Shown: positions 46,510-59,400 of the stretch, one piece after another
Layout: each line of letters opens with the position of its first letter
How positions within the stretch are numbered: position 1 is the stretch's first letter
From: Mantis religiosa
Taxonomy: Eukaryota > Arthropoda > Insecta > Mantodea > Mantidae
NCBI GenBank assembly: GCA_030765055.1
Contig: CM060947.1
Span: 224,370,625-224,434,624, forward strand
Length of the DNA: 64,000 nucleotides
Reading direction: 5' to 3'
The notes under the pieces: generated by a model
Database searches by the model: none
Seen by the model: the letters and a program-made list of their open reading frames with translations, nothing else
Told to the model about the DNA's origin: nothing
Made by a program: the position numbers and the translations under genes

Positions 46510-48640
46510 TCAATTCCAAAGCCATCACAGAGCGACCAGCAATTAAAACATAAGTATCACTTAAGTTGTATTGTATTCCCTATGTCTGTAAGACTTAATA
46601 ACAAAAATAGCAATAATATAATATCTATAAATGTTTATCTCGATTAACATGAAGTAGAGTGAGAAATAAGAGTTTCTCCAAGAGTAGAAAAGTCATGCGA
46701 GTGTAGTATATCACCTATTTTTATCTACTTCAACTTAATCGAAATATACCTACATTCGCAAAGATAATTCCATTACACATTTTCTATAGCTGCAAGAGTC
46801 ATGACGGAAACAGAATCGATGTTTAACAATAAAAACTAAATCGAAACAACTGAGTAACGACAGCCGTTTAAAATTACAAGATAGTGAAACTTCTGAACAA
46901 TACTGAACGTATCACAAAAATTAATGGAGCCACAAAAATAATAGCTTAACTGAATTATGCATAGTGCATTCTAATTTGCATTTCAGTACTAATTTTTGTG
47001 TCAAAGTCAATAAAGTTGTAATTATTGACTATTTTAATTGCTGTAGCTCTTAGCTTTACATTCTATAGAGACTCGAGACTCAAGCTTCTTTGAGGTACCG
47101 TAAATCTCCGACATGGAATCATCGACTTTACTTACCTTCCGAAAATATGTTTACGTCCTCCTCTTGTGTGTATCTCTCGTGATGTGCTCGTCATGTACAA
47201 GTTGGAATGACAAGTAATTCCATTTACATCTCCTCGTTCCATGAAATCATTATACAGTCTTCTAGAGGAGCTTTAGGATGCCCTTCGCTTTACTCCTGAT
47301 AAATGAGACTTCATACATAGCTGGCTATTTCTAATAAGCAATAACAAATCAAAATGTATGATTCGCGCAAAAGGATCTGGCCTCTCCTCGACAGTCCTCA
47401 AGTTCTGTAAATGCCGCATTAGCCTATTTGTACGAGTACTTTTCATTTTAAAACAAACATCCATATGAAAGTTTGAGTATCTTATATAGATGGTGAAATT
47501 TTAAACCCTAGCTATTTAGTAACATATATAAATAAAAAATTAAAGTATTTAATATAAGCGTGTTTTAAACGGACTTAAAGGTATAGTACTATTTTGTTCT
47601 AGCCTCATAGAAATACGCAGACCCATACGGTTTCGTAACTCTCCTTAGACTGTTCTAAAAAAAAAATTTGTATTTAAAAATATAAAAGTATTGGAAGGTG
47701 TAAAATAAAAACGTAGGGCATATTTATAGACAATTATAAGGAGTGCAGGGAGTGGCTCTTGAAGAGAAAGAAATTACACAGCATTTGCAATGTCATAAAA
47801 TTGTTAATAAATTAGAGGTATTCACGCATGTATTATCCATAGTAAGCGGGCTAGATTTTTTTAAGTCTTAAGAATATTTTTATACTGTTAAAAATTCCCA
47901 ACCAAAAACGTTCGTGACGATCTGTATGAGAAATAAGAAAAATTACTGCAATATTTTAGTCTATTTTAAGTCGTAATACTTAACAACATTTTATTCAAAC
48001 AAATAAAACTAAAACCTTGACTGTCAGTTTGTTTTAGATGTAGCTTTGAGCTATGTTTAAAGTTATGCGTAGTTTCAGAGATTTCGGGAACATATTGTTT
48101 GTCATAAAATATTTTAAATATATGGTATTTTAATAAAATTCGTTAGCACTATTTAAAAAAAATCAACAGGTTTGAACATTTTTCCATGTAAAGTGTGGTT
48201 TGGTATGAGGAGATTCTCTTGAAATCGACTTAACATTTTATTGTTATCCAGTTGTGATATTTATATCTTCAAGTCTCTAGCTTGTAACGGATATTTCATA
48301 TATATTTGTGAACTAGTTGTGGATTGTTCTAGAAAGAAAAAGTCATGTGAATATAACATTTATTTCGATAAGACATAAATGTTTAGGTGGAATAAACTAT
48401 TTACTCAACGAGTTAGTGGAAAGAGGATAGAAGAAAAAACTATTCATTTTTTAAAGAAAGAAGATAACCATAGACGCAAAAACAAAAGAAAAAGAGGAAT
48501 ATTTTTAAAATTATGTTTTCATTAAGCAGTATTACTTCTGTAGCAAAGTTGGGCGAGGTATGTAAGTAATGATTTTGTACTGTGAATGATGAAGAAGCTA
48601 CCCTATTTTGGCAACAGAGATCCCGACCTTCCACATTTGC
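46510..48640. other. AT-rich spacer, nothing recognised
   Basis: No coding frame or repeat signature. Confidence 0.45.
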
Positions 48641-48714
48641 GTGGTCTGACACTCACAGAGATAGGTGGAGGTATAATGGATGTGAAACACGAACGTTTTA
48701 GGGCGAGGCAGTTC

Positions 48715-48930
48715 CAAGAAACGAAACTTTCTGCTAAAACGAGTCGAACAAGTTGATTCAGACATTAGCCGTGTGAAAAGGGTAATTTCAGAGAATGGCA
48801 GAATCACATTAGAAAGCATTCAGAACAAGTTCTTCACGCAAACCGACAACACTTCTTTTTCATCAAGATAGGACACCATCTCATTATGCTGCTACAGACA
48901 TTTTCTTCCTCCTGACCCGACTTTTTCCCC
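48715..48930 (+). pseudogene. Possible Tc1/mariner-type transposase relic
   Basis: One frame reads VDSDISRVKRVISENGRITL, similar in style to the second helix-turn-helix of mariner-like transposases. A nearby frame reads LFHQDRTPSHYAA, like the H/Q-D block before the second catalytic Asp. The two are much closer than in an intact gene, which would need an internal deletion. Evidence is weak and chance similarity is possible. Confidence 0.3.
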
Positions 48931-50910
48931 CTCGACGATGGAGAGCACTCTTGAGAGCTTGGCAATTTTTAACTCCTTCAATTATTTGGCGCTTAGCTGA
49001 ATGCATTCTAGCTAAGTCCGTTTGTATAAAACCCTAAAATTAGGGTAACGTTTCCCTATTCAGGCATTCCAGTTCTTTCTAATGGTTTTTACTCCATCGC
49101 TGTTTGGGCTTCCGTATCTGCGGTTCTGGGTTATTTTCCTTTAAATCTGCAAGTTTATCGGTATGTTCCATAGCTCATTTGGAGTACCTAACATGATAAA
49201 TGTTGCTGTTCCCACACATTTATTCTTTTAAATCAACAGGTCAATGAAAACGTGAAATATAAAACTTACGGGCTACCAAATTAGTGCTCCACCACTGCTC
49301 CAGCTAATGACCCGTAACGCTCAAGACAATTGCTCTTTGTGTGCAGCCTCTCCACTCCAGAGAATTCGTTTTGGCCGTTTCAAGCAGGTTTTCAAAACGT
49401 TCGTTCTGTATTCGGGCCTACCTGAGGAACTATCTAGTAACCAGTGGATAGTTTTTCAGTGGACAGTCGACAGTTTCGAGTGCAGGTCAGTTTCGAATAG
49501 TGACTCGTCAGTTCAGTGTGATTCGGTTAGACAGATCAGCTGTTTTCAGTGTCAGATCAGGCGCAACAATGTCTCAGGTGTAGCGTTTAGCCTACAAAGT
49601 GTTTATATCAGGAACTTTGGTTTTCAATTGTTACAATATTGACCAATAACGTTTGGCAATGCCTCTGATATATACCAATCACGGTGGTTTATCGTTATAA
49701 TATGCTAATAAAGATGGATTTTATTCATTAGAGCGTTGATTGGTAGTGATTTATAATAATATCACAGTTTGTTAAGCTACGCCATACTGTCCAATATGAC
49801 GACGATTCGGACTGGAACACAAGAATAAGAATAGTAGTGGATTAACCAATGATTTTACCTGATAACAAAACATTGTGTAATACCCTCGGGATTTAATGTG
49901 CAGTTTAATAATGATCACGATGTACAGTGCCTTTCTCACGATATAAAATGTTTCCACCTCAGCCCTGTGACTGCACAGACTACAGATAGTGTAACCATCA
50001 CTAAGCAAATTATTTTATCTTTGTCAATTTTTTTGCAAAACTTAACCATTACTACTTTCTTTACCGCATAAATAGTAGGTAGAGAGAGTATTGCGCTTCA
50101 CCAATAAAGTTATGCAATCTTATTTTTCACACCTTTCGCAAAAATAAACAAAAATTACAATACTACATTAAGAAGTTTATATATTGGTTAATAACATTAT
50201 CATTATTATTATTTATTATTACATGAGTTGAAGTTAATTCAGTTGAAGAATATTTTATTTTAAATCTTGGTTTTTCCATACTTCTCTTACCGTCTGTTAA
50301 TTGTTTAATTATTAAAACTATTTTATAGAAATTATCTATCTGTGGTAATTGAATGAACTATCCATATTTATTGTCTATATTTGAAAAAAATTATTATAAC
50401 TTAACGTTTTCTGCAGTTTTTAAATGTTTTCCACAAGGTTGTGAGGAATGGTGTAATTAACCATTTAATTTAAGTGTGAAAACACCATGCATTTAATTTA
50501 TTAAAGGGCTGCAAGTCGCATATATGCGCACTTCGCTAGCACTGTAGTAAGTTTCGTATCACCGCGAAATATTCATTCAGTTTGGCGGAGATAATCATCT
50601 CTGAAGAACACTTTGTTGTGCTGTAAATAGAAGCGTTTATTTGAAAGTTAATTTGTGTTTGTGTGTGCGTGCGTGCGGGCGTGTGTGAACCATAAACGTT
50701 ACGTTTATAGTAAAATCTTCGGACCCTTAATGGACCTGTACAATAAAAGGAACAGAAGTTATGAAATTGCTCTACAGGAAGTTATGAGGGCGAATGCACA
50801 TTTGATTTCTAAATGACAAGTCTTTAGGCAGATGGGCATCACTTTTAACTATAAGAAGGTCACTTGCTTACTACACTAACCGGGTCCTGCACTGTGGCAT
50901 AGAGGACTAC
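48931..50910. other. Spacer, nothing recognised
   Basis: A stretch at 49370-49590 repeats CAGT-like words (CAGTTTCG, CAGTGGACAGTCG, GTCAGTTC) and might be an old 5' untranslated or satellite-like piece. The 111-codon frame 49307-49642 has no known domain. Confidence 0.35.
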
Positions 50911-51240
50911 AGCGTTGTGCTTTGCTTCACTGCCACGGAATGCACCCGTGAATCGATCCTACCCCTGGGGTGTGTCAATTTTAAGTCCGGGTACAGCACC
51001 AGTGCCACAGAGGAAATTGTGGAACTACGCTACATAGCGAACCCTGGCTTAAAAGCCAACATTCTGGATGGGGGTGTCGTATTTCCTCCCCGTATCGGTT
51101 GGATGATCAGCCATATCTTCCATGCATATAAGAGCATGAGGCCGGCAGTGGGTTAGGCGGGCTGTCACGCCATGTGTTACTATTACCGGGGATTTAGAAC
51201 TCAAAACCTCAGTGTCAAGACATACCCATGGTCCAGCAAT
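50905..51240 (+). other. GC-rich island with a 79-codon frame, unassigned
   Basis: The base composition differs sharply from the AT-rich flanks. The frame 50917-51156 contains GCVNFKSGYSTSATEEIVEL and NPGLKANILDGGVVFPPR, which I do not recognise. It resembles family D in GC content but shares no clear block with it. The end near 51190-51220 (GGGATTTAGAACTCAAAACC) looks like a decayed inverted B box, so it may be a SINE-linked repeat with no other copy here. Confidence 0.3.
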
Positions 51241-51620
51241 ATAAGAAACACATTGTAAAAGATATTTCTAAAGCTTTTTTTTTAAATTAATGCTAATTTG
51301 CCTTTATAACTTTTTTCCTCCCATATTTTTACAATAAAATTCCTCTTTGACAGAACAAAACAGAATAAACATCACTTTTTTTTAGATCCCGGAAATCAAT
51401 GCTTCAACATCTATTACAACAAACAACCTACGTGTTAGTATGAGAAGAAGTGAATTAAAATAACTGCAACATTCCTTTACTCAGTGAATCCAAGGTTCAG
51501 GAGAGGTCACTTATGCTACCAGTACAGCTTGTCCCTCACATTATTTACAGAATAACGACGTAAACGTGTACAGAAAAAGCCCAAAGGTCACCTTCATACT
51601 AGCGGACAACTGCATATGTA
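51241..51620. other. AT-rich spacer
   Basis: Nothing recognised. Confidence 0.45.
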
Positions 51621-52522
51621 CGAGTGCTGTTCAATTAAGAATGATCATAATTTTTTACGGTCATAATTTTTCGCACAGAAATTCAGTCTTATTATATTCT
51701 GTTAGCTTAATGTGAAACAAACACGCCGCAGTAGTTTCATTGTTGGTACTCCTGGTTCCCGCTTGTGAGAACCAGTTAAGTTCAGACATGTTCAGTATCA
51801 CTACCGTTGCAATGGAGGTAGCATGCAGTTAAAGTTGATGTTAGAGGAAGATCCGGAGTTTCTTTCAAACGTAATCACTACTGATGAAACTTGGCTACAT
51901 CATTTTGATCCTGAGAGCAAACAGCAATGCTCAGTGTGGAAATCTCCTTCATCACCAACCCCCAAAAATGCAAATGTGGTTGCTTCTGCTGGGAAAGTTA
52001 AGCTCATCTCATTCTTTGATATTCATGGAATGGTTTATCGGCATGTTGTCCCTGCACACACATCAGTAACTGGACCATACTACAGGGATGTCCTGAAAAC
52101 ATTGCAAGTCCATATCAGGCGCAAAAGACCACATTTGCATGAAGCAGGCTGGATGCTGCACCACGATAATGCGCGGCCGCATGCTGCCAATATTGTTGCT
52201 GAATATCTTGGAAAAATCAACGTGAAGTGCATTCCTCACCCTTCCGATAGTCCGGATTTAGCCCCATGTGACTTTTTTCTATTACCTAACTTGAAGAAAC
52301 GCCTTCGTGGGAGGCATTATCTATCATCAGAAGCAGTGATGAAGGCTGCGGAGGAGATTTAGAAAGATCTCTCAAAAAATGGTTTCCATCAAGTCTTTGA
52401 AGACTGGCAGAAACGCTGCGATAAGTGCATCCCATTCAGGGGAGACTATACTTAGAAGGTCCATCAAAATTATGAGGATGAGTAAAGGTACGTTATCAAA
52501 AGTGTTTATTGAACAGCCCTCG
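51621..52522 (+). mobile_element. Internally deleted mariner (902 bp)
   Basis: The left end is CGAGTGCTGTTCAATTAA after a TA, and the right end on the minus strand is CGAGGGCTGTTCAATAAA, so the terminal inverted repeats are recognisable. About 900 bp instead of roughly 1.3 kb, with the DNA-binding N-terminus missing, indicates an internal deletion between about 51760 and 51823. The right-hand TA is mutated (TG). Confidence 0.9.
51823..52499 (+). pseudogene. Mariner transposase catalytic domain (D,D34D), in-frame stop
   Basis: The frame 51823-52362 holds NVITTDETWLHHFDPESKQQ (first Asp), WMLHHDNARPHAANIV (second Asp) and SDSPDLAPCDFFLLPNLKKR (third Asp). I count 34 residues between the second and third Asp, the mariner D34D spacing. 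A TAG at 52360-52362 stops it, and the same frame continues with KDLSKNGFHQVFEDWQKRCD before another TAG. All three acidic residues survive, but the helix-turn-helix region is deleted, so the product could not bind its ends. Confidence 0.92.
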
Positions 52523-53765
52523 TGTTTAAACCGAGAGACAAATGCAAGGCTGGTATTTGAAAACTCGATTCCCGATTAAAGCTCACCCGATGTTTTCCGT
52601 AATTTTCTTTTCATATTTCACTTACATCCCATTCCGTCTTATATTGAGATGTGCTTCAAGATTTCGTGGTGCACTGCGTGTCAAAACACAGTTCACCTAG
52701 ACAATAGTGGGTTGCTTGGTTAATAGGTCATTAATGTCCATAACTAATCAGCTCCAGCAATGAGACGGCCTTAGAGCCTGTAATGTTACAGACTTCTGCG
52801 CATCCCTGTGTTGCGACATATAGCCTCCTGTGCTTCACTTCAACCGTTCTCCTAGAAAGTGGTAGCTAAAATGGCATTATGTGTATAATGTAATGAAAAA
52901 CTCAGCTAATTTAAATGCGTATACGTAAAAGAAGTTCCTATACACTAAATAGCTTTATAAATCTCTTTTTTTTTCAAAATAAATATGAAGATAATTTTTT
53001 ATGAACAAATATACTGAGTTTGATGTAAGTATATGTAGGATACAATGAAAAACAGTTACAATTTCCTCCCGTTTTTTTTTTTTTTTTTTTTTTTTCCATT
53101 TCTTTAGAACTCAGCGCGTCTGGATTACTGGCTCGGCTTGAGGCAGATTTACGGGTTAGATAAGATCAGAAATATATAGTATATTTATTGCTTGCACATC
53201 TGTGTTTAGACATACTAGAAACTAATTTATTCTATATCGTTGGAACTCGGTATGTTAGCGTAATTTACATTTGTATCCGAGGATAACATGGATCTACAAA
53301 TGCCGTCAGATATATCTGCTAGTTAGCATAACACATAAATAATTACATTTTCTTTAAGGTCATTTCCTCTGTTCCTCGAATTCAAACGATTGGTCTTTTT
53401 ACCAACTGTAATGTATTATTAATCATATGTGTAGTTAATTAAAGCAAAATATGATTTATGAAGTAAGTTTTAATGAGTGATGACGTTATTTTAATTACTA
53501 GGCTAGTATACGTGTACGTGATTTATCTCGTGATCATTTTTCATTGCGGTTAGGGCAATCTGTTACATAACCGGCTACAGTAACTGCAGACTGAGACACC
53601 AAGATTAATCGCTGAATTGTTAATACAATTATAATAAAGACACAATAGAGTAGTTTGTCCCGACCTTAATACAGATATCTAATTGGACAACGGAGTCTTA
53701 TTCACAATAAACCGACAGGTAATTTATCCCTGGCTGACCTTGAACTGCTTTTGTTTTCTGCACCA
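52523..53765. other. AT-rich spacer with a T run
   Basis: A T run at about 53070-53095 could be the tail of a minus-strand retroposon, but no body was recognised. Confidence 0.4.
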
Positions 53766-53769
53766 GCTA

Positions 53770-54093
53770 TCTATATAGCAACTGTTCTGGTGTGAACCAC
53801 AGTGCCAGAATATTGCTCAAGGCATCCTCTAATCTCAGATGGAGTGACTCTCGGATTCTGCTTCACCAGTTTTATTATTTACCTCCTGTCTCTGGTGGTG
53901 AGTTTAGAAGTAGTGCCCTTTCTAGGTTTATTTACAACATAATTTGTCTGTTTGCAGCGCTGAACTTACAGAAGACTAGTTTTGCTTCTGTCAATGGTTT
54001 TGGCAAATTCAGAGAGAGATTTGTTTCGTTTGTACATATCTATCACGAAATTTCTCTCTGCCACCGTTGTCTCTTTACCTTTATGTTTCATAT
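53770..54093 (-). pseudogene. Tc1-like transposase DNA-binding region
   Basis: On the minus strand a start near 54093 gives MKHKGKETTVAERNFVIDMY, then KSLSEFAKTIDRSKTSLL, the first helix-turn-helix of Tc1-like transposases. After a frameshift come NKPRKGTTSKLTTRDRR and IIKLVKQNPRVTPSEIRGCL, matching the GRPR-like linker and second helix-turn-helix. The catalytic part is absent. It is a truncated relic. Confidence 0.72.
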
Positions 54094-54103
54094 TACCTGT
54101 GAG

Positions 54104-55365
54104 TTCACAATCGGCTGAATAACTTTGAGCACACTGTCTTGAGGCATAGCATAAACACAATTGCAATGTGGTAGGGGCGTGTAGGGTAAGTCCATCCACC
54201 TTTCTCCCTGTTCGGTTGGATACGTTCTAATACTTATGTCCTCCAATAAGAGGGCCAGTATGGATTGTGTAATAAATACATTCAAAGTGATATTTTAAAT
54301 AATGTTTCCGAGACATTAAAGGTTAATGCTTACATGTTTAACAATTCAACGCTGCCAAATATATATTACAGTATTTATAGTACGTGAAATGTTACATTTT
54401 ATTATTCGAATACTTCTGTCGGACTCTGTATCTGCATAATGGTGTCATTTTATGACTCTATAACTTGATTATTATTATCTTTTTTAACTTTAGATGTTTT
54501 CAATAAGAGAAGTCATGTAGAACAGTGCTATAAATTTGAATAGCTTACAGTTGCCTGCTTTCCACGAAACAAAATTACATAAAAGTAAATTTACATTTTT
54601 GGCACATGTACAATATTTCTGGATGTTTTTCAGGGCTCCCTGCGCCCTTAAATCTTCGATTAGAGAGGTTGTGTAGATCCATCGCAGCTGTTGCTGAGCG
54701 AAACCAGATTCGAGGAATATGTTAGAAACGTGAGCGTTGATAAATGTGCTAGCCATTACTCCGGCACAACGACCAGTTATGTGGTCATCCTGGCAGATGG
54801 ATGGATAGCGGTCATACATTGTTTTAATAATCCTGCTACACGCCGGCCGCGCTCTAACGAAGCCAGTTATGGAGGAGGATTTTCATGTGCAAGCAGAATT
54901 CGGGCTAGGTGGCCCGTATCTGGGGATTGAATTGCTTGCCAGAGGCTGCTATTGAAGACAAAGTAAAACAACGCCGTAAATACGCGCAAGTTTTAGATAC
55001 ATCCGCTGTATCAGTCAATGACAAGTGTGAGGTTCGCATTCGGTAAGTTCTTGGTGACATTGCGATAGACCACCCACTCTGACCTTCAGAGCTTTCATGT
55101 TTTTAATTGTTTGGGGGGGCGGTCTACAACTATTTCGCTTTCTTCTCTTCTTTCAGGTATGTTTCAGGTTTCATGGGGCTTGGCGGTGCCAAAGCTCTCA
55201 AAAGAAAGAGCGTTCCCATTGGAAATCAGAGTGCTGATTGGTCGACGGGTTATTTATCGATCTCTGGGCAGCTCCAATAATGTCTTCGAATCTGTAATTG
55301 TTAATAATTTCCGCTGATCTCCTTGGCCAGTTTGCCTGCAATCTTTAGGAAGCTATTTTAATTAA
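54104..55365. other. Spacer, nothing firmly recognised
   Basis: A CpG-containing piece near 54838-54960 (CACGCCGGCCGCGCTC) looks repeat-derived but has no second copy here. Confidence 0.35.
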
Positions 55366-55367
55366 GT

Positions 55368-55572
55368 TCTCCAACATAAGTCATACCGATGAATGAAATA
55401 GCTGAAACGATGCTTTAATGAGCCCAAGATCCGTAGAGCTTAGAGATACCCGACATTTATCTTTTAAGATAACGGAAAACCCCGGAAAAGGTCTTATCCA
55501 GATAATTCGCCCTGACTGTCATTCGAACTCGGAATTTCGAACGTGACACGATACCACCTGTGCTACAGAGTG
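55368..55572 (-). repeat. SINE family A, copy 4
   Basis: ACATAAGTCATACCGATGAATG through TCTTATCCAGATAATTCGCC to the B-box area CATTCGAACTCGG and ACCACCTGTGCTACAGAG. Reverse orientation and more diverged than copies 1 to 3. Confidence 0.8.
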
Positions 55573-55591
55573 AACCTCCAGCTTCCTCATG

Positions 55592-55940
55592 TTTCATCTC
55601 TTAATTCCTTCCTCTTGAAGCCCCAAGGAATCTATGTGGGTAGCGTTAAAATCTATGTGCGATTCTATCGCAGCGGTTGGAAAGAGGCGATTTAAACCTC
55701 CCCTTTCCTGCTTTAATTGAGCATCCCAGTTAAATTTTGGTTTCCAGGTCACGGGTTCAATCCTTGCGCAGGACGATGGACCTTTTCGGAAGTAAAAAGT
55801 TTTAGCATAGTTTCTTAGAAACGGAAATAAAGTTGGTGGATCCGTGTCGTAGATTAAGTCACGAAAAAAGAACCTCAATTCTGATAGACAAGCCTATGAA
55901 CAAAATTAGACGTAATATAGAACGGGACGCTGAGAACCAC
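55592..55940 (+). repeat. SINE family C, copy 3
   Basis: CAGGTCACGGGTTCAATCC (B box) is followed by GGACCTTTTCGGAAG, AGTTTCTTAGAAACGG, GTCACGAAAAAAGAACCTCA and the end GAACGGGACGCTGAGAACCACAG. These are reverse complements of the blocks in copies 1 and 2, which fixes the family's transcription direction. Confidence 0.65.
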
Positions 55941-56225
55941 AGTGGACAAAAGGCAAACATAAATAAAAACTGTGTTTGAATTTCCTTCTCACGTCACTGT
56001 GCGCTAGACTCTAGTGCACCTGTGACTCTAGGATGCATAGTTGTCCAATAGAAAATGTAATTTATCATATATCATTTCTGTTTTGGAAGTGTTGCTAAAA
56101 TTTACTGTAGCGTTTATCGATATGTCACGTTAACTCTTAGGTTACATCCACCACTTTCCCTTTTAGAAGTTCGCTCGTGTATGTGTATATGTGTTTGGCT
56201 TGTGTTTAAATTCACACACAGACTC

Positions 56226-56362
56226 GCACTGCCTCCCTCCCTTCCTTCCTCCCCACTCCCTCCCTCCATTCCTTACTCACTCCCTCCGTTACTCACTCCC
56301 TCCCTCACTCACTGTTTCCCTCACTCCCTCCCTTCCTCCGTCCCTCCCTTCCTTCCTTTCTC
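56226..56362. repeat. (CCTCCCT)n low-complexity tract
   Basis: A pyrimidine-rich simple repeat of about 135 bases. Both plus frames through it are Ser/Pro/Leu-rich artefacts. Confidence 0.88.
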
Positions 56363-56367
56363 TTTCA

Positions 56368-56455
56368 TGGGGAGGGTAGGGAAAAATCCTGGCCAAAGAA
56401 GAACTCTCCATACTCCAGCCGAGAATCGAATTCGGATCTCTAGATCCTTAAGCTT
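56368..56455 (-). repeat. Possible tRNA-derived SINE fragment
   Basis: GAGAATCGAATTCGGATCTC contains an inverted B box near 56422, preceded by a GGAAAAATCCTGGCCAAAG body-like stretch. No close second copy was seen. Confidence 0.35.
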
Positions 56456-58435
56456 TTATCCTAATATCTGATTTAAAATATTTATTTTGTAATATTACAT
56501 TTAAAGTTCAATTGTTTCAGATAATCATTTATTCTAGTGGTAGAAAAGTGGCGTGAAAAGCTGGTCTTAAAGGGATTACCTTCGATGATCATTGGGATTA
56601 GTACTGCCGGTCTAAAGGTCACCACTAGCTGCTTGTTGGTTGCTTCCAGAAGGTGATGAAACAGGACATCATACGGACAAAACTCTTCACTGATCCAGGG
56701 AAAACCCCTCCCCCCAAATACCGATGGATTAGGAAGGTCGACTTAGGGAATGGAACCTACGACATAACCAGACATCGGATGCCGTACACCTCAGCAGTTA
56801 ATGTACGCACACAGGTATACAGGGTCAGGCGTGACATCAACAAACGTCTGTGTCAACAGGTATACCGAAGCGCTGTGTCTGTACACTCCGGTACGGATAC
56901 AGAGTGTTGGCTACGTTACAACATGCCAACCTTCTCATTGCTTTCGATGCGGGAATTACAGTGAACAACCATGTTTATTCGTAAATTGTAGAATGTGAAT
57001 TTTCTGCGCCTCTCACTGAAACAATATAAAAATACTGGGAGAAAGTTCGTTTAACGTCAAATGTCGTTAATGGTGCATATGAGCTGTACAAATCATTTTC
57101 ATGTGTTTTTCCAAGACCCAGTTTATTTCTTAAATTACACAGCACTAAAAATCCAGTATTTTTGTGTTGAATACTGGACAATTTATTTTTTGCTCGTTTG
57201 GTAGGTGGTGCATTTTCTATATTGTTAATTTATGCAGACACCTCCTCGACTGTGCTAAGACAGCTCGAAAGTACATTCTTCAACTTGTTTAATGCTTGTT
57301 GATAATACCCAAAACTTTTTATGTATAAAATGGAGATTGTCCAGTCATTGTTGCGAAAGTAATGCTATTAACAGAATATGTCCAACACCTTGCACTGACT
57401 GGAAGACAGATCTACCTGCTTGGCGAGTAGTTGTAATGCATCTAAAGCTACGCGTTACGAATCGGACTAGCCCTGCATGCTGTCATCGGGACTGACGTCA
57501 GCAGTTATATAATGCAAGACTCGTAAACTTCATATCCCTTTAAAAGTGTACGGGCTCCGATGTCTGGACATAACGAATGTGAGCTACAACCACTACTGTC
57601 TGAGTCATCCCGCCCGCTGTTTGTGATTAATTTTATTTTCCTCAGGTGCAACAAATGAAGTAAACACTTCTGAAAATTTCCGGGCTTGAAGAGAATGCCA
57701 CTGTTGGAGATGGAACAAGGAACAACCTCCTTTCTCTTGTGCAAGCATCTGCATCCTCTTCTGACACTATTTCATCCCTCAAAATATAGAAGTATACCTT
57801 AAAGAAGCGAAGGAAGCGGTATGAAATAGAAATAATGGAAGAGAAGATATAATAGATGAGAAATCTATTATAGATCCACCCCAGGTTTCGTCTAAGGGCC
57901 AGAGTGACGCTCGAAGGGAATCGAAGCCGTAAATGCATCCGTCAAACGATATCACGGATAATGACTCAGAAATAACAAGGTATTTCTGGTAAGTTACCAC
58001 TTTGAACAAATAATTCAATGTTTATTACGTAAAATATGAAGCTATTAATAGTGAAGCAAACAAATATCTACAAATATAACAATTTGTAACCTAAAACTTC
58101 ACTTATAGGTGAATATAAGCGATATCTTATATTATTTTTTTTATAAATTGTCCGGGATCGCGATTTCATATAAAACTTTCACATATCTTCAGCCGGAAAC
58201 AACAAAGCTGTCGCCTTGTTATGAACGCTAGAAGTTAATATGTTCTTGTTAGTACTACCATAATCTGAAAATAAAACAAATTTCAAAACAGAATCGACTG
58301 CCGGTATTTCAAAATTTATTACGCCATGTTTGTTAAAATAAATATTTTTTTCTAAACCATGAAATCTATTGGACTATTTAATTGTTTTAATAATTCAACT
58401 TCTTAATTTTTTATGGTTAAATCACCAAAAATGAT
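56456..58435. other. Spacer, nothing recognised
   Basis: Frames on both strands (for example 56653-56964 plus, 57642-57938 minus) have no motif I recognise. Confidence 0.4.
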
Positions 58436-58439
58436 CTGC

Positions 58440-59400
58440 TACGGCCCATTTATCAGTTTGTTTATACATAATGTTACGAAAATGTACTTTCATTCTGGTT
58501 TCTAAATTACGTTTTGTTTTTCCAATTTAAACTTTATCACAATCAAAACAATTAAACTGATAAATAGCAGTTTTTTATTATTAGAAACTTTATCTTTTTT
58601 TAGAGAAATGCAATAAATTTTTAAAACTATATTTATTTTGAGAAACTAAAGTTATACCAAACTCTTTAAAATTTTTGAAAATGTTTATTAAATCAACGAT
58701 TGTAAGTACACTTTTTTTAAAATTATAATAGCCTTTTAGTTTTCTAAGGGTAGAAATATAATTAACATTTTTTTGATATTTAAATTTTTCAAATTGTTAT
58801 GTATAAAATATTTATTAAAACCATTAATTAAAGCAATATTAATAATATGCTTATATTGTTTATTCAGTTCATATTTATTCAGGGGTATATTTATTAATCT
58901 ATAAATCAAAATATAGAAAACAGCTAATTTATGTGAAAAAGAGTTCAAACTTTTATTTTATGTATTTATCAATATGAGTAGACTTCGTATAAATAACAAA
59001 GTTTAATTTATTATTATTTATTATTATCATTAGATCTAGAGAAGGAAGAAATCCATTAATTTCAGTTTCTAACGTAAATTTTATAGCTTTATCTTGCAAA
59101 TTTAGTAATTTTAAAGCATCGTTTATGAGTTTATCAGGAACAATTGAAAAAATATCATGAACATATCTATAACGAAATTTAAAACTTAAAGGGAATGCTT
59201 TAGTGACTGCATTTCGAAAAAAACTCATAAAATATCAGAAGAAAAGGTGAAAGAGGATTACCCAATGTTAAACTCAAAGTCGGATCTGATGTCAAAAATT
59301 GCATCTCGTGTGTACGAGTTCGCATGGGCAGTGTTACATGTGTTAGGTTCCATTTAGAGAATGCGCTATATGATACTTCAATTACTTTATTGGATTGTAT
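58440..59400 (-). pseudogene. Second Penelope-like element, heavily decayed
   Basis: The minus strand gives, in order: LTLGNPLSPFLLIFYEFF (near 59290-59230), RYVHDIFSIVPDKL (near 59165, with the catalytic YVDD changed to YVHD), LKLLNLQDKAIKFTLETE, a PSLDLMIIIN block, IYTKSTHIDKYIK, LINGFNKYFIHNNLKN, and near 58570-58440 AIYQFNCFDCDKV, stop, IGKTKRNLETRMK then a DHFW block. This is the reverse transcriptase followed by GIY-YIG order of 2075-3490, with a different, very AT-rich sequence. Catalytic changes, stops and frameshifts mark an old copy. Confidence 0.85.

Noticed and set aside
49307..49642. 111-codon plus-strand frame with repeated CAGT words
   Set aside because: No domain recognised. 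The internal word repetition suggests a simple repeat origin.
56181..56471. Serine/proline-rich frames
   Set aside because: They arise from the CCTCCCT low-complexity tract.
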